Assembly: GCA_965644295.1 (NCBI GenBank)
Contig: CBFFRP010000182.1
Location: 1-64,000, forward strand
Reading direction: 5' to 3'
Source of the DNA: Paraphysomonas bandaiensis
Taxonomy: Eukaryota; Chrysophyceae
Length of the DNA stretch: 64,000 nucleotides
This document shows, piece after piece, positions 11,685 through 22,488 of the stretch. The notes under the pieces were generated by a model that was not told the origin of the DNA, did not search any database, and was given only the letters and a program-made list of their open reading frames with translations. Position 1 is the first letter of the stretch; the number at the start of each line of letters is the position of its first letter. Position numbers and translations under genes: made by a program.

Positions 11685-13824
11685 ATGAGCTGCAATCGAA
11701 AGCGAAAAAATAGAAGCAGTGAAGATGCGATTACAAGTTTTGGTCCCTGTGAAGCAGACGTCGACAATGAAAAAGTTTTCTCATTTTGTAGAAGGGAAGT
11801 TTCCTTCGATATCCAAAAGGAGCTTCGTGATACGTTTTGGAAGAAAGAGGTGTTTATCAATGGGTCATGCGTTGATGGAGTTGAAGATTTCGACCAAACG
11901 ATTGAAGAAAGGCGACACCGTCAAAGTCGTCCGTGATATACTTCACCTAAAGAGGAGACAAAATCGATGAAATTAAAGTTGATATCGTCTATCAGAATAG
12001 CTGCTTTGTAGTGACATTTAAGGCTGCGGGTGTAAATGCAGCAGATGGTAAACTGTATGATGAAGCAGTGAAGAATGCTGCCTTTAAAGACAGCACTAAC
12101 GAACCCTATTTTTTGTATCGATTTCAGAAAAATCTATCCGGGTTATATGTAATCGCGAAAAATAGCTGTTCTGCTTATGCAATGCGCGCTATGCTATGTA
12201 CTGGTGATTTGAAACTGTCATTAGTATGTCTTGTAGCTGGTTATGTTGGGGCAGAGGAGATCAGTGTTTTATTCCAGCTGCAACCGATATATCCCAGAAA
12301 AAAATGCAGTGGATACAGCTAGACTGTCTGTGAAGGTCCTCAGAACATGCCGATGTCGCACCACGGGATACTTGTCTCTTATTCACAGTACACCTGAATT
12401 TCACACTACTCCCATGGGATTTTCTCCATCATCTGAAACACTCTATGCACACGACATGTAATCCATTTGATCCCCACTGCGCCACTGAACACAGCGCCGC
12501 TTATTACCCTTCCTCTGTTCTCAAAGCCATCCCGGGGATTTTGCGTGCCGCTGGACACCCCATTGCAGGTGGTGAGGATGGAATTGTCAAGAAGGCCAAG
12601 GACTGTACCTTGCACTTACAGAGGTGCATATACGTGGCAGGTCCTTAAGGAGGGAACAGTCATTACTGGCGGAGGATCTTTCATCGCCTTGCCCATGCAA
12701 TAGCCTCTATGTTACCACCACTAACTGCAATACAAGTGGTAGTGCTGCGATATCTGGCAGAAATTTCGTCCCACGTTTTTGAGGAGTGGTGTAATGATTC
12801 AGGCCTCACAGTCAACATTCCCATTCCAGACAAGATAACGAAGCTGATGGACAAAGGAAGAGGTGTATACGACGCAGCTGTGTCTAGAGACGTTAAAATT
12901 ATAGAATCCTGGCAGGAGGTATTAGGTAGGGAAACGAGCCAGCAAGATTCAGATGAAATGCAGAGGGCTGTCAGAGAGGGAGTGCCAGTGGAATATATAC
13001 TAGGTGAAGCGACTTTTTGTGGTGCGCAATTTAGGGTGTCTAAAGACGTTATGATTCCGCGTCGATCATCGGAGGCAGTTGTGACGGCAGCCTATAGGAG
13101 TGTGCAAAGCAACTCTACTCGTCACATATCAGTGATGCTACTGGGGAATTAGCAACTTCTCAACGCCAAATTAGAGTATTGGATATTGGGACTGGAAGTG
13201 GCTGTTTGTTGCTGGCATGTATTCGAGCACTGAAGTCAAGTGGTGTTGTGTGTTCGGGTGTGGGGATTGATATTTGCCCGAATGCGCTTGCCATTGCTGG
13301 GGAAAATTCAGAGCGATTGGGATTAGGTTGTGATACAGAGTTTTTGGAGATGAGTTTCACTGATTTATCTGACCTTGTGTCTCGGACTGGTGGTAAGAGC
13401 TTCGATATTATCGTTTGCAATCCACCGTATTCATCACCCAGTGAAAATAGATTATCTAACTCCCGACAACTGCATGAACCTGCACTTGCGTTGTTTGGAG
13501 AGCGTATGCCGGCTACACTGTCCTGCATCTGATGTCGCTTCGAAAGAGTCTGCAAATGGCGACCCGTTTCGCGCATTTACTATAATTGCTAAAGCTCTGA
13601 CCCAGGCCTATTCGTCTACTCCTCCGTCTAATGATGCATTGGACTCGGTGCCGTTATTATGTATAGATGGGTTTCTGTGCATGGAGTTTGGGCACGGTCA
13701 GCTTAATAGAGTTAGAGAAATATTTGATAGTGTCGGTGGATTTCAATATGTTCGCTCTGTCAGTGATTATAACCACTTACAGAGATGCTTAATTCTGAGA
13801 AATAAATCCATCTCTGAGACCTAA
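11685..13824 (+). CDS. S4/RluA-like pseudouridine synthase region followed by HemK-type methyltransferase (probable fusion)
   Basis: The N-terminus MSCNRKRKNRSSEDA leads into an S4-like RNA-binding segment (KKEVFINGSCVDGVEDFDQ, LKKGDTVKVVRD). An RluA-type core follows: LYRFQKNLSGLYVIAK lies at the catalytic motif, then LVCLVAGYVG, LRAAGHPIAGG and DCTLHLQRCIY. The catalytic Asp of HRLDxxTSGL is replaced by Gln, so this half is probably inactive. From about 12709 the frame becomes PrmC/HemK: VEYILGEATFCGAQF, VLDIGTGSGCLLLA (SAM-binding) and IIVCNPPYSSPSE (NPPY catalytic motif), with the C-terminus ending at 13824. HemK/PrmC enzymes methylate the Gln of the GGQ motif in release factors. Frame shifts near 11905, 11957, 12300, 12400, 12640, 13130 and 13500 interrupt it, so one gene or two adjacent genes cannot be settled from DNA alone. 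No intergenic space or promoter-like DNA separates the halves. Confidence 0.68.
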
Positions 13825-13987
13825 TTAGAATATATGTTTTATTGCGTATAGTCTTGTAGTGAATACGAATGCCGATGCATGATTAAAATGTACAATAGAT
13901 CAATACCATGCCTTTTTATTTAGCTTGAGCTTTTATTGGTTTTGATTTCTTAATTTGAATATTTAAAGATCATCTCATGATGTGCCT

Positions 13988-14640
13988 TCAACTAGTTATA
14001 GCAATTCGTAGCCAGTTTACTAATCTTTCCACAGGATATTTGATATCTTGATCCATCGCTGACTGTAAGCGAAATAGCGGTGCAGATACTCTTATATCAA
14101 ATGGATAGTCATTGGCCTCGGTAATAAACACACAAGGGGACGAATAAAATATTTTGGTGAGAATATTCGAGGGTAAACGAGGTCGAAAAGCCCGAGAAGA
14201 AGAAGGGGCGATACTCCTTACCTCTAGGTTATCCTCAATATGTTGTTGAAAACCCAATATCTAGATATCGTATAGCTATTTTATGAAATAAGCGTTTTAT
14301 GATCAATGACGGTATATATTATACTGCATGCTTATTAGATGCTTATTAGGGAATAGCAATATTGCACTAGATTAACTAGTAGATTAACCCCTCAAATATC
14401 TATATATAATAGCTACAACAAATGTACTCCTATACCACAAAAGGACACTGAGGGAAGAGAAGCAGCGAGAAATTCGAAATTCGTACATAATAAATGTGAT
14501 GATGAAAGTGAAGATTGTAGTCGTACGGGGCTACTTTTACTGCCAAAATTAGCATCATCACATTTATATTCAACACGCATAACCTCTGCTAGTGCTCCTA
14601 ATTTGAATGATGTATGTATTGTGTAAGGCACGTAATTCAG
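13988..14640 (-). CDS. Unrecognised protein, two probable exons
   Basis: An upstream exon (about 14640-14425) reads AYLNYVPYTIHTSFKLGALA and EVMRVEYKCDDANFG. A downstream exon (about 14285-13988) reads RAFRPRLPSNILTKIFYSSP, CVFITEANDYPFDIRVSAPL and YPVERLVNWLRIAITS before the stop at 13988. They are separated by an AT-rich stretch with GT and AG ends, but the phases do not match unless one base is missing. The 5' end is not found. The segments look like real protein; I do not recognise the family. Confidence 0.4.
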
Positions 14641-15204
14641 GTAAGCACGACGTGACCCAAGACCAATATCACAATTAATTTAGAAGATAGTTTCTGTTTA
14701 ACCGAATATTGAAGTCGAATGTCTATATTGGCCCTGTGCTAACATGAGCATTCATTTGAGCCCAATTCAGGTCGAATAATCACTTTTTTAGAGTCAAATG
14801 GGGATAATATTATAAAGAGTGAAGACTACAGTTCGCCATAATCATTAGAGGAAGTCATAACTGCGGTCTATCGTATTTTTCTTCTTCTATTCTACTTTTA
14901 GGATCTTTTCAATATAGCACGAGAAAGTAAATTGTAGTTATCGTGTATTCTATCTTTTATGTGTAAATAGAAAGGACATTCTCAGCAAGAATTACGAAAT
15001 TGAAGCTGACGCTGCGAAATTATTCAAAGTAACGACAAACCTCGTCTCCTTTATATGTGCATCCTACAGAGATCATTTATTGAGTGTCCTCCAATTAAAA
15101 ACAATATCTGATGCATTATTCATTACATATTATGTCGAGCTATAAGATACAGGCAAAACAGACACAAGTCCAATTACACATCAGTCTCATATATAAATGT
15201 CTAG
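14641..15204. other. Intergenic region, nothing recognised
   Basis: AT-rich sequence between two minus-strand genes. No frame longer than a few dozen codons looks protein-like; the 5' exon of the upstream gene may be hidden here. Confidence 0.35.
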
Positions 15205-17717
15205 TTACTTTCTCCCACCGCCTGCCGAAGAAGATTTCTTTTTCCTCCACGATGAAGTCACTTGAACCCTTTCCTGCTGTTGAGATAAAAGTTGTTTGGC
15301 CATCCTATTATACTCAGCAGCCGCCTACAAGAGTAAAATGTATCAATATTAATACATCATATCATCCACTTCGCGCAATATATACCGTGTCCAGCTTTTC
15401 GCTTTTATCAGCAAGCGTAGTGAGTTTCTCGCCCCTCTCTTTCAGCGCCTCTCCGGTCGCTCCTAGTGTGTCCTTTACATCATCTATCTTGCTATGTTCC
15501 CCAGTACTCAAGCTATTCCCTGTTCCAGAATCCTCAAGTAACTCCCCGTGCTCCATTTCCTTTTCTCTCTCCATTTGCAAAAGGAGATCTTTCTTAGCTT
15601 TAGCCATAGCCAAATTACGAGCAGTAGCCTCGCTTGTCAATCGGTTGAAGCACCCATCGCAGACTCTGTCACCTGATCCCTTCGCACCTGATCCTCTTCT
15701 ATCCTGGGGTTGAAGTGGAAGTCGTTTAGTTGAGCATGGCGCACAACATAACGTTCCACATCCCCGGCAGTGATGCCGCCTATTGGAGTACGTGAACTTA
15801 TCCACGCAGAGCATGCAGTAGTCGGACGCGTTGTTATCAACCCAGTCCTACACAAACAAATAACTGTCATTATATCTGTACTACACTTCCACAATTGCAA
15901 TTGGTGCTCACCATCTGGCTAATCATGGGGTCTCGTGTTGCAATGAACTCCTCGAAATTATCCGGTTCTTTCGCAGAGTGCCATGCCAGTCGCGCTGCAT
16001 CGATCGCTTCCTGAGGAAAAATTTCACAATCAGCGGATTAAAAATTCTTTAAAGCGGGACCACCTTGAATGAATCTCTCAGGTCTGCAATGCTGTCCTCC
16101 GTGTAACGACCCCCTTTGCGAACAATCTCAAGCAGAACAGGTAGAGCTCGCAACACCCAAGTTCCATATTGCTGTACCCGTTCCTGCATAGCATCTGGCG
16201 AAGAGCCATCAGCTGCAGAGTTTCCCTCGCCCGTCTCTTTCCTCTTCTCCTACAATGTTCAAAAATAATCACATATATCACCAGCAACACTAAAGCAATA
16301 CCGAGGAGTGCGCATATAGCACCATGTTAAATGCCGACCTCCCCGAGGCATCTTTCCAGTTCGGATGGGCTCCATTATCCAGAAATGAGCGCACAGTCTC
16401 GACGTCTGGGTTCTCCACCGAGCATGCGAGCTGTAGTGGAGTTACCCCGGTTCTACCATGTTTAGTATTGACATGTGCGCCAGCCAATACCAGTAATCTA
16501 ACAGGACGAGACAAATTTCTTGCAGCACATTCATGTAACGGTGCAGATCCAGTTGAATCAAGCTGATCGAAGTTTACATTGTTGAAGTGAAGCATCTGTA
16601 ACGTATTGCCAAGCCCCTTGCTAACATGGCCATACAACGCCGCCATAAATAGTACGTCCCGGTCCTTCAAGTTCCTCAGGGTTACATCTGCCCCACGATC
16701 TAGCAACAGACGTATTGCACTGTCGTGGCCCCGAGAGGCGGCAATTAATAAAGGACTATTGAGGCCATTATTTAGGGCATCAACTTCACATCCCGCCTCA
16801 AGGAGGAGCTTAATAATTTTAAAGTGACCTCGAAGGGCGGCCCAGTGTAGTGGGTTCATGCCACTTGAATCAGCGGCATTTATAATGTCCAGTACAGTGT
16901 CAGGGTCTGACTGCGACAGAGCCTCCAAATGACCTCGAACCCCTTCAAGATTACCCAATAGGGCGTCAGACCACAGCGTACCAAGAATGGCTTCATGTTG
17001 CCACCCAGGTTCCATTGCTCGCGGAGTCCCTGCATGCCATGCGTATATAGCAAGCTCAATTTCTTCCAACCATATACGCTTGTCACTCTCAGATTCAGCA
17101 ATGATTGTGTACACTCGCTCTGGCATATGGACATCGAATGCGCAAGGGTTATCTGGTTCTTCTATAGATTTACTGTGTATTGCCATTCGATCAAGAGGCA
17201 AAACTTGGTGGATCGCATACTTCTCTGACATCTTCAATATACTAAGTTTTTTAGTCGTGGTATTCTGACATGACGTTATAATCAATATATCGTTGAATAG
17301 AAACATGTGTCTAGAGTTAGTGTGGTTCACGATACAGTTCAGACCTGAGGAAAAAGTTAAAAATATTCTAATATTGAAAAAATAATTACTTTTTTTCAGC
17401 ACTCTCCCATCAAATAAAATTACTCTAACGGTATCCATTAAGTCAAACTCCAGAATATCTTCTTGATCTTCATCGATCTGCGGATTTTTGTTTTTCGGTG
17501 GCCTGGTATACAGCTTTGAAGCTAGCTTCTCAATAGTCTTTCTCTGAGATTCCGTTGGGTCAGGGTTTCGACCTTAAAGGGAACATGAGTACAGTGTTAT
17601 CGATATTTGATATCTATCACCTCTATCACGGCCAAAATCTCTACCAGTGAGGCAGTCATCTACTCCGAGACAGTCGTAGTAGTCATCTATCCTATTGCTC
17701 TCTTCAGGATCAAACAT
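15205..17717 (-). CDS. PH-ankyrin-FYVE protein with C-terminal R-SNARE-like helix
   Basis: Seven exons (17717-17621, 17572-17390, 17344-16302, 16249-16064, 16010-15912, 15847-15386, 15324-15205) join to 2190 nt, 729 residues, with introns of 45-64 nt. After an acidic N-terminus (MFDPEESNRIDDYYDCLGVD) comes a PH-like domain at about residues 75-210 (TVRVILFDGRVLKK to DKRIWLEEIELAIYAW), which binds phosphoinositides in this fold. Ankyrin repeats follow at about 240-440 (GMNPLHWAALRGHFKIIKLL; TPLQLACS). A FYVE finger starts near 537, with CMLC, RRHHCRGCG and DRVCDGC as the Zn and PI3P ligands, pointing to endosomes. Near 650-695, GEALKERGEKLTTLADKSEK and AAAEYNRMAKQLL match a SNARE motif of R type (RGEKL), without a transmembrane anchor. 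All domains are intact. It probably tethers or regulates endosomal fusion (inference). Confidence 0.85.
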
Positions 17718-19007
17718 ACTAGATCTTATTTCTGCTAAATGACGAAAGCGTGTATTTCAGGCAATAGAGAGGTGAAATTAGTCAGAGGTACAATGCCGGG
17801 GAAGGTTGTTGTTACAGCAGAGCGATAGAAACAAACACTACATAATTCATAGTACTCTTAAGGACCGTGTTTCACATGATTTTATGTAATCAGTCACATC
17901 TATGGGCACCATAATAACTATAACCCACTTTGACGTAAGGTGTGAGTCGATTATCTGCAGCGTTAATGAAGTCTCCCATTCGCTTATTCACTGCAAAGCT
18001 TTGCGAATATACAGTCATGTATACAGTCATGTATACTTCATACCACAGTCCACACAAGGAGGAAGAGGGTATACCGGTATACTGCTGCTGTAGGGGTAGG
18101 AGGCCAGAAAGTATGCAGATAAGCTGGTAGTTTGTATATCCTTACACACATGGTCCAACACGCATACTGCTGGTCAAGTAGTAGACGGATACATCACTAC
18201 GATGTTTCATCAAGATCTTCAACACAGCACTGAGTAGAACACAAGAGCATGGCATGTAATCCACACGAGCCACAATGCATACCTCTACTTTGGTATGGCT
18301 TTGAGAGGATTTTCAATAGTAAAACAAACAATCTCATTCAATAGTAAAACAAACAATCTCTCAGATTACGGTCTAGATGATGTGAATCATGCAGTATTGG
18401 AGCATATATTCAAAAGAAACAAGAGTCAACTATGCCCAGTTGTATAGCGATGTCAATCGTGCTTGTTCTAAATTGAAGGCGTACATTTGTATAAAGAATG
18501 TATTGATTGAAGTAGTCAGTGCATACATTTTGTCTAGACTCCCGGTGTATATATTGTATGCTGTGTAAAGCAGGCCCTGGTTAGACCCACATGCTACTTG
18601 CGTGATCACAAGTAACTCCACCTCCTATTTTGGGGAGGGCGTGGGATAAGCCACTGCGTTAAGAGATGTACACGACACATACGTGGGCCATGTGTGGTTG
18701 CATGAAGTTCCGCTTAGTCTTTGCAAAAGGAGAGAGTAGCTTCATAGTCTCGTTTTGTGATGACGCTAGATAATGTAAAAGATATTGCGTAATAACAGTG
18801 CATTTTTTGCATTATGATTTTTTAATATTCATTCTATTTTCACGCAAAATACGCACCAATCCGGTGCTGCAGACACCCAACAGCTGACTAATATTGTGTT
18901 TCACGATTAGAAAATTATATTTAATTTGTGCTTACATACATATATAGTCTCAAGCACTACTCTCTCAAACGCGTATTCGGCAGGAAGTGACCCAAGTGCA
19001 TATGTAA
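17718..19007. promoter_or_regulatory. Intergenic region with GTATACCGGTATAC palindrome and a short direct repeat
   Basis: No supported gene. GTATACCGGTATAC at 18069-18082 is identical to the element at 7239. A 24-25 nt direct repeat (TTCAATAGTAAAACAAACAA plus ATCTC) stands twice in tandem at about 18312-18361. The rest is AT-rich and featureless up to the retrotransposon. Confidence 0.4.
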
Positions 19008-19012
19008 GTGGC
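19008..19012. repeat. Target-site duplication, left copy
   Basis: GTGGC directly precedes the left LTR and is repeated at 21157-21161 directly after the right LTR. Five-base duplications are typical of LTR retrotransposon integrases. Confidence 0.85.
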
Positions 19013-19280
19013 TGTTGAGTTTTGCTGTTTGAGCAATTAAAAGCTGTAATTCTAAGATATTGGAATTATGACGGTTACTGGAGAATACAGTAGTGATGAG
19101 CTGTATTATGAGAAGTGATATCATGACGATGTAAGATCGTACTAGAAATGAGTGGTAGTAGAGATAACGTGATATATTGCTTATTATATTTATTATAATC
19201 TTCTCTTATCTTAACTTGATTAACGAGTGAATACACGTCCAGTTATCTTACTAATCATCCAATTGTGTCATATCTTGACA
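19013..19280 (+). repeat. Left LTR (268 bp)
   Basis: Begins TG and ends CA; 267 of 268 bases match the right LTR by eye. Confidence 0.9.
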
Positions 19281-19289
19281 TGGTAGCGG
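19281..19289 (+). other. Primer-binding site, probably initiator tRNA-Met
   Basis: TGGTAGCGG abuts the left LTR and is complementary to a tRNA 3' end reading CCGCTACCA, which fits eukaryotic initiator tRNA-Met acceptor stems. Confidence 0.6.
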
Positions 19290-19787
19290 ATGGTAGTTGG
19301 AAGCAACTGCTGAAGTGTGACCATTGGAATGTACTGGACAGAGAAGCAGGAGTGATACTGCTGTGTACAGTAGAAACATACAGTATATAGGATATAAAAC
19401 CAGTATTATTTATGAAAATCGGGGTTTTCATACGAACATGACAGAAAAAGTAGACTGGAAATGATGACTGCTATTGTTATGTACTGTAGCTATGTTGAAG
19501 TGGTTGATGAATGTATGAACCCTCTGAAGAGACCTGCATAATTATCAGAATGATGTCTACCCATGTGCAGAGTGTGAGCACGGTGATTCTGTAATGTGTC
19601 TGGTTGTGTCGATGAGGGTGCGAGTGATGAGGAGACGTGTCCATTGTGTTATATATGATGAGAGTAGTTCCTCATGAGATAGATGGAGTGCTATCGATGA
19701 TGAGCTTGTCAAGAGTGACCCACTGGTTCGAGCTGTTGCAGAGTTCGGCCATCGTATAGTCGATATAGACGTGTATAACCGCCGGCT

Positions 19788-20092
19788 GTACTAAAAACCT
19801 CGTTCTTGTGACGACAAGAGAGGTGGGTCTTCATCTACGCCGGCTTCGTGGGGAGCGCACAATAAGTCTATACGGCGGATGAGATTCCAGGGAAGAGAAT
19901 GTCCCTTCGTACTTTGCCAGAGAGTAGTGCGGGTGCTGTATCTAGTGAGACGGCTGTACTATAAAAACCTCGTTTTTGTGATGAAAAAAAGGGGTGGATC
20001 TTCATCTACACGCCGGCTTCGGGTGGTGCGCCCAATAAGTCTAAACGGCGGATGAGATTCCAGGGAAGAGAATGTCCCTTCGTACTTTGCCT
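19788..20092 (+). repeat. Two copies of a 140-bp direct repeat inside the retrotransposon
   Basis: Copies at about 19788-19922 and 19955-20092 share AAAAACCTCGTT, ATCTTCATCTAC or similar, CGCCGGCTTCG and a 3' block GGCGGATGAGATTCCAGGGA followed by AGAGAATGTCCCTTCGTACT. They differ by small indels and substitutions, so this duplication is older than the LTR pair's last transposition. Confidence 0.75.
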
Positions 20093-20712
20093 AGTGATAC
20101 TGTGTATACTAAGTCTAGTGAGATCAGCGTGAATCGTGTCTGTGAGACTGTACCTGCTGAGTCTAGGGAGACTTGTGTGGTAAGCGTACGGGTGTTGACT
20201 AGTGTGTCCACCCTGGGTGAGGTAAACCTTTATGATGAGGAGATTGTCAATCTGCGTGATGACAGTGACTGTTCTAATAACTAACATAATATGTCTAATT
20301 ATAGAGAGACCAAGGCATAATATATGAGAAGTTTGTTAATTGCCTTGATTTGCTTCAGTGTGTAAGTAGCAGGCTGTGTCTGCTGGCATGCAGGAACTGG
20401 TGTGGCTTCGGGGGGTGTTGATCGAACTGGGACTTCGATTGTACGAATCCACTCCATTCTTCCTGACAGCCAGAGCGCACGTGACTTAGCGTTGAAGTTG
20501 AATGATGTGGTGTGATTGATCTCAGTGACGAGGATAAGAAATCATACGTGCTGTTATCAGAGACAGAAGATCTTTCAGATGTGTTGTCTATGGTGAGACT
20601 TGCTGAAACGTCGGAGTCATACGTTCACCGGTTTGTCCTATGAGGTTTTTGGTGGTTGCGTATCCGTCAGTTATGTCTCGTGATATGAAAAATCAATGTA
20701 CAGCTTTGAATT

Positions 20713-20764
20713 GAGAGGGAGTGTTGAGTTTTGCCGTTGGAGCAATTAAAAGCTGTAATTCTAC
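20713..20764 (+). repeat. Second polypurine tract with truncated LTR start
   Basis: GAGAGGGAG followed by TGTTGAGTTTTGCCGTTGGA copies the junction found at 20881-20908 and breaks off after about 43 bases of LTR sequence. A duplicated flank (GTGGTTGCGTATCCGTCAGT) lies on either side. Confidence 0.7.
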
Positions 20765-20888
20765 CCATCAGTTATGTCTTGCGATGTGAAGATTCAATGT
20801 ACAGCTCATGAGGTCTTGGTGGTTGCGTATCCGTCAGTTATGTCTCGTGGTTTGAAAAATCAATGTACAGCTTTGAATTGAGAGGGAG

Positions 20889-21156
20889 TGTTGAGTTTTG
20901 CTGTTTGAGCAATTAAAAGCTGTAATTCTAAGATATTGGAATTATGACGGTTACTGGAGAATACAGTAGTGATGAGCTGTATTATGAGAAGTGATATCAT
21001 GACGATGTAAGATCGTACTAGAAATGAGTGGTAGTAGAGATAACGTGATATATTGCTTATTATATTTATTATAATCTTCTCTTATCTTAACTTGATTAAC
21101 GAGTGAATACACGTCCAGTTATCTTACTAATCATCCAATTGTGTCATAACTTGACA
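20889..21156 (+). repeat. Right LTR (268 bp)
   Basis: Matches the left LTR with one visible mismatch. Preceded by the purine tract AGAGGGAG and followed by the GTGGC duplication. Confidence 0.9.
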
Positions 21157-21161
21157 GTGGC

Positions 21162-22107
21162 GACTATAATCCGTATCTTCTTCCTATACAATTATCGATA
21201 CCCGTAATCACTAACTCTGAGTCAAGTTTAGTTAAAATGCTTAGGTGGCCGTTTAGAAATAACAGCTACTTTGTATAAGCTGGTTTCTTTTGACATCGTT
21301 ACCGTTTTGATGTACATACACTTTGCTACTCTGTATTCGGCTCTTTTGTGTCACTGCTGTGTTGGCACAAAAATATTACACTCTGACCCCTTTACGAAAA
21401 AGAAATGTGTTGTCATGCTTCTTCAACATGTCTTAAAAGGTCGCCTTTTACGAATTTGTTGAGTTGAGGGTGTTCAGGTATATCTGTGACAACACTATCT
21501 TGAATTGAGCAGAAACATTTGAAATTGTTTTTCTCGGCGGTATCTTTATCCTAGCACAGTTAGTGATATTGTATATGTTCATCAAAATATTGTTGAATAT
21601 TCTTTGAATTAGCTAGATGTTGATAACTATTCTTCTTTTCGCTACACTCACAACCCACCTTGAATATTTTCAACTAGCATTTGCTGAAAATGCTCGCCGT
21701 ATGGTTGGAGCTTTGAATTGGAATTACTATCGGGTGACTGTGATAACCAAAACACAGAACCATCTTTAAGTCTGAGATGAAATGCTATTGAAGAATGTGA
21801 ATTATAGACTGCAAAGTATACTTAGTAACACAATAAGTTTGTTTCCGAGTACGAGAGAGTTTTTTGTTGCACACAATTCAAGAAGTCATTACAATTATTA
21901 ATCGAAATACTTTACAACATATTTATCTAACATCTGATAAATATATGTTTTAATTTTGCCATCTGTTATTATATGTTCACCCACCACTCTTATATATCTT
22001 ATATATAATCATATTTAAGTAACTATAATAATACAACTATGAGTTAGTTTCATCAATTGCACTCAATTATTCAGAAAAAACTCAAGAAAAAATACTTTGT
22101 TGTGAGA
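21162..22107. other. Intergenic region, nothing recognised
   Basis: AT-rich sequence without a protein-like frame; a 63-codon plus-strand frame at 21271 has no features that support it. Confidence 0.35.
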
Positions 22108-22239
22108 ACCAGACTTGCATAACAATTAATTGGTGAGAGGTGTCTAACAATAATTATCACTAAATGCTACCAAGCATCCAATTATTAGCATTGCTACTAA
22201 TTGCCAAGTAATTGAAAACCATAATTACGCAAGCCTGGT
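22108..22239. mobile_element. MITE-like element with terminal inverted repeats
   Basis: The left end ACCAGACTTGCATAACAATT and the reverse complement of the right end, ACCAGGCTTGCGTAATTATG, match as imperfect inverted repeats around about 130 bp of non-coding DNA rich in AATT palindromes. A target-site duplication is not clear. The size and structure fit a miniature inverted-repeat element. Confidence 0.55.
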
Positions 22240-22488
22240 AAAAACTTATTGCTAGTATTTTACATGTATTGAGTGTAATTGTTAAATTAATGAATAAGTA
22301 TACTGTATCTTTATTACTACGGCCCGTATTGACAGAAACGATATTCCAATCAACACTTTTTACTCAAGCACCACAGCACCACGGCCTGGACACCTAACCT
22401 CCATAATCTGAAATCTACACTTTCATATTAACTGCACCAGTTCAGAGCGTACATATAACCATCCCTAACTATTACAAACACCTTTCGA

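Larger units (their letters stand above)
19013..21156 (+). mobile_element. LTR retrotransposon, non-autonomous, recent insertion
   Basis: Two 268-bp LTRs (19013-19280 and 20889-21156) begin TGTTGAG, end TTGACA and differ at one base (TCATATC versus TCATAAC). They are flanked by GTGGC duplications. TGGTAGCGG immediately after the left LTR fits a primer-binding site for the 3' end of initiator tRNA-Met. AGAGGGAG just before the right LTR is a polypurine tract. The 1.6-kb interior has no frame above 100 codons and no recognisable gag, protease, RT or integrase, so it must have been mobilised by enzymes from another element. The interior holds a duplicated 140-bp block and a second polypurine/LTR-start copy. 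The near-identical LTRs mean insertion was recent. Confidence 0.9.

Noticed and set aside
1-14640. Pseudogene decay of all genes in the first 14 kb
   Set aside because: Conserved motifs are preserved in every frame, most shifts are the same sign, few substitution stops are needed, and unrelated essential genes are all affected. Sequence error fits better.
15111-15713. 200-codon plus-strand Ser-rich frame
   Set aside because: It is antisense to the FYVE/SNARE exons, which form a consistent seven-exon model.
19013-21156. Region as a virus-derived insertion
   Set aside because: LTR, PBS, PPT and a 5-bp duplication define an LTR retrotransposon; no envelope or viral gene is present.
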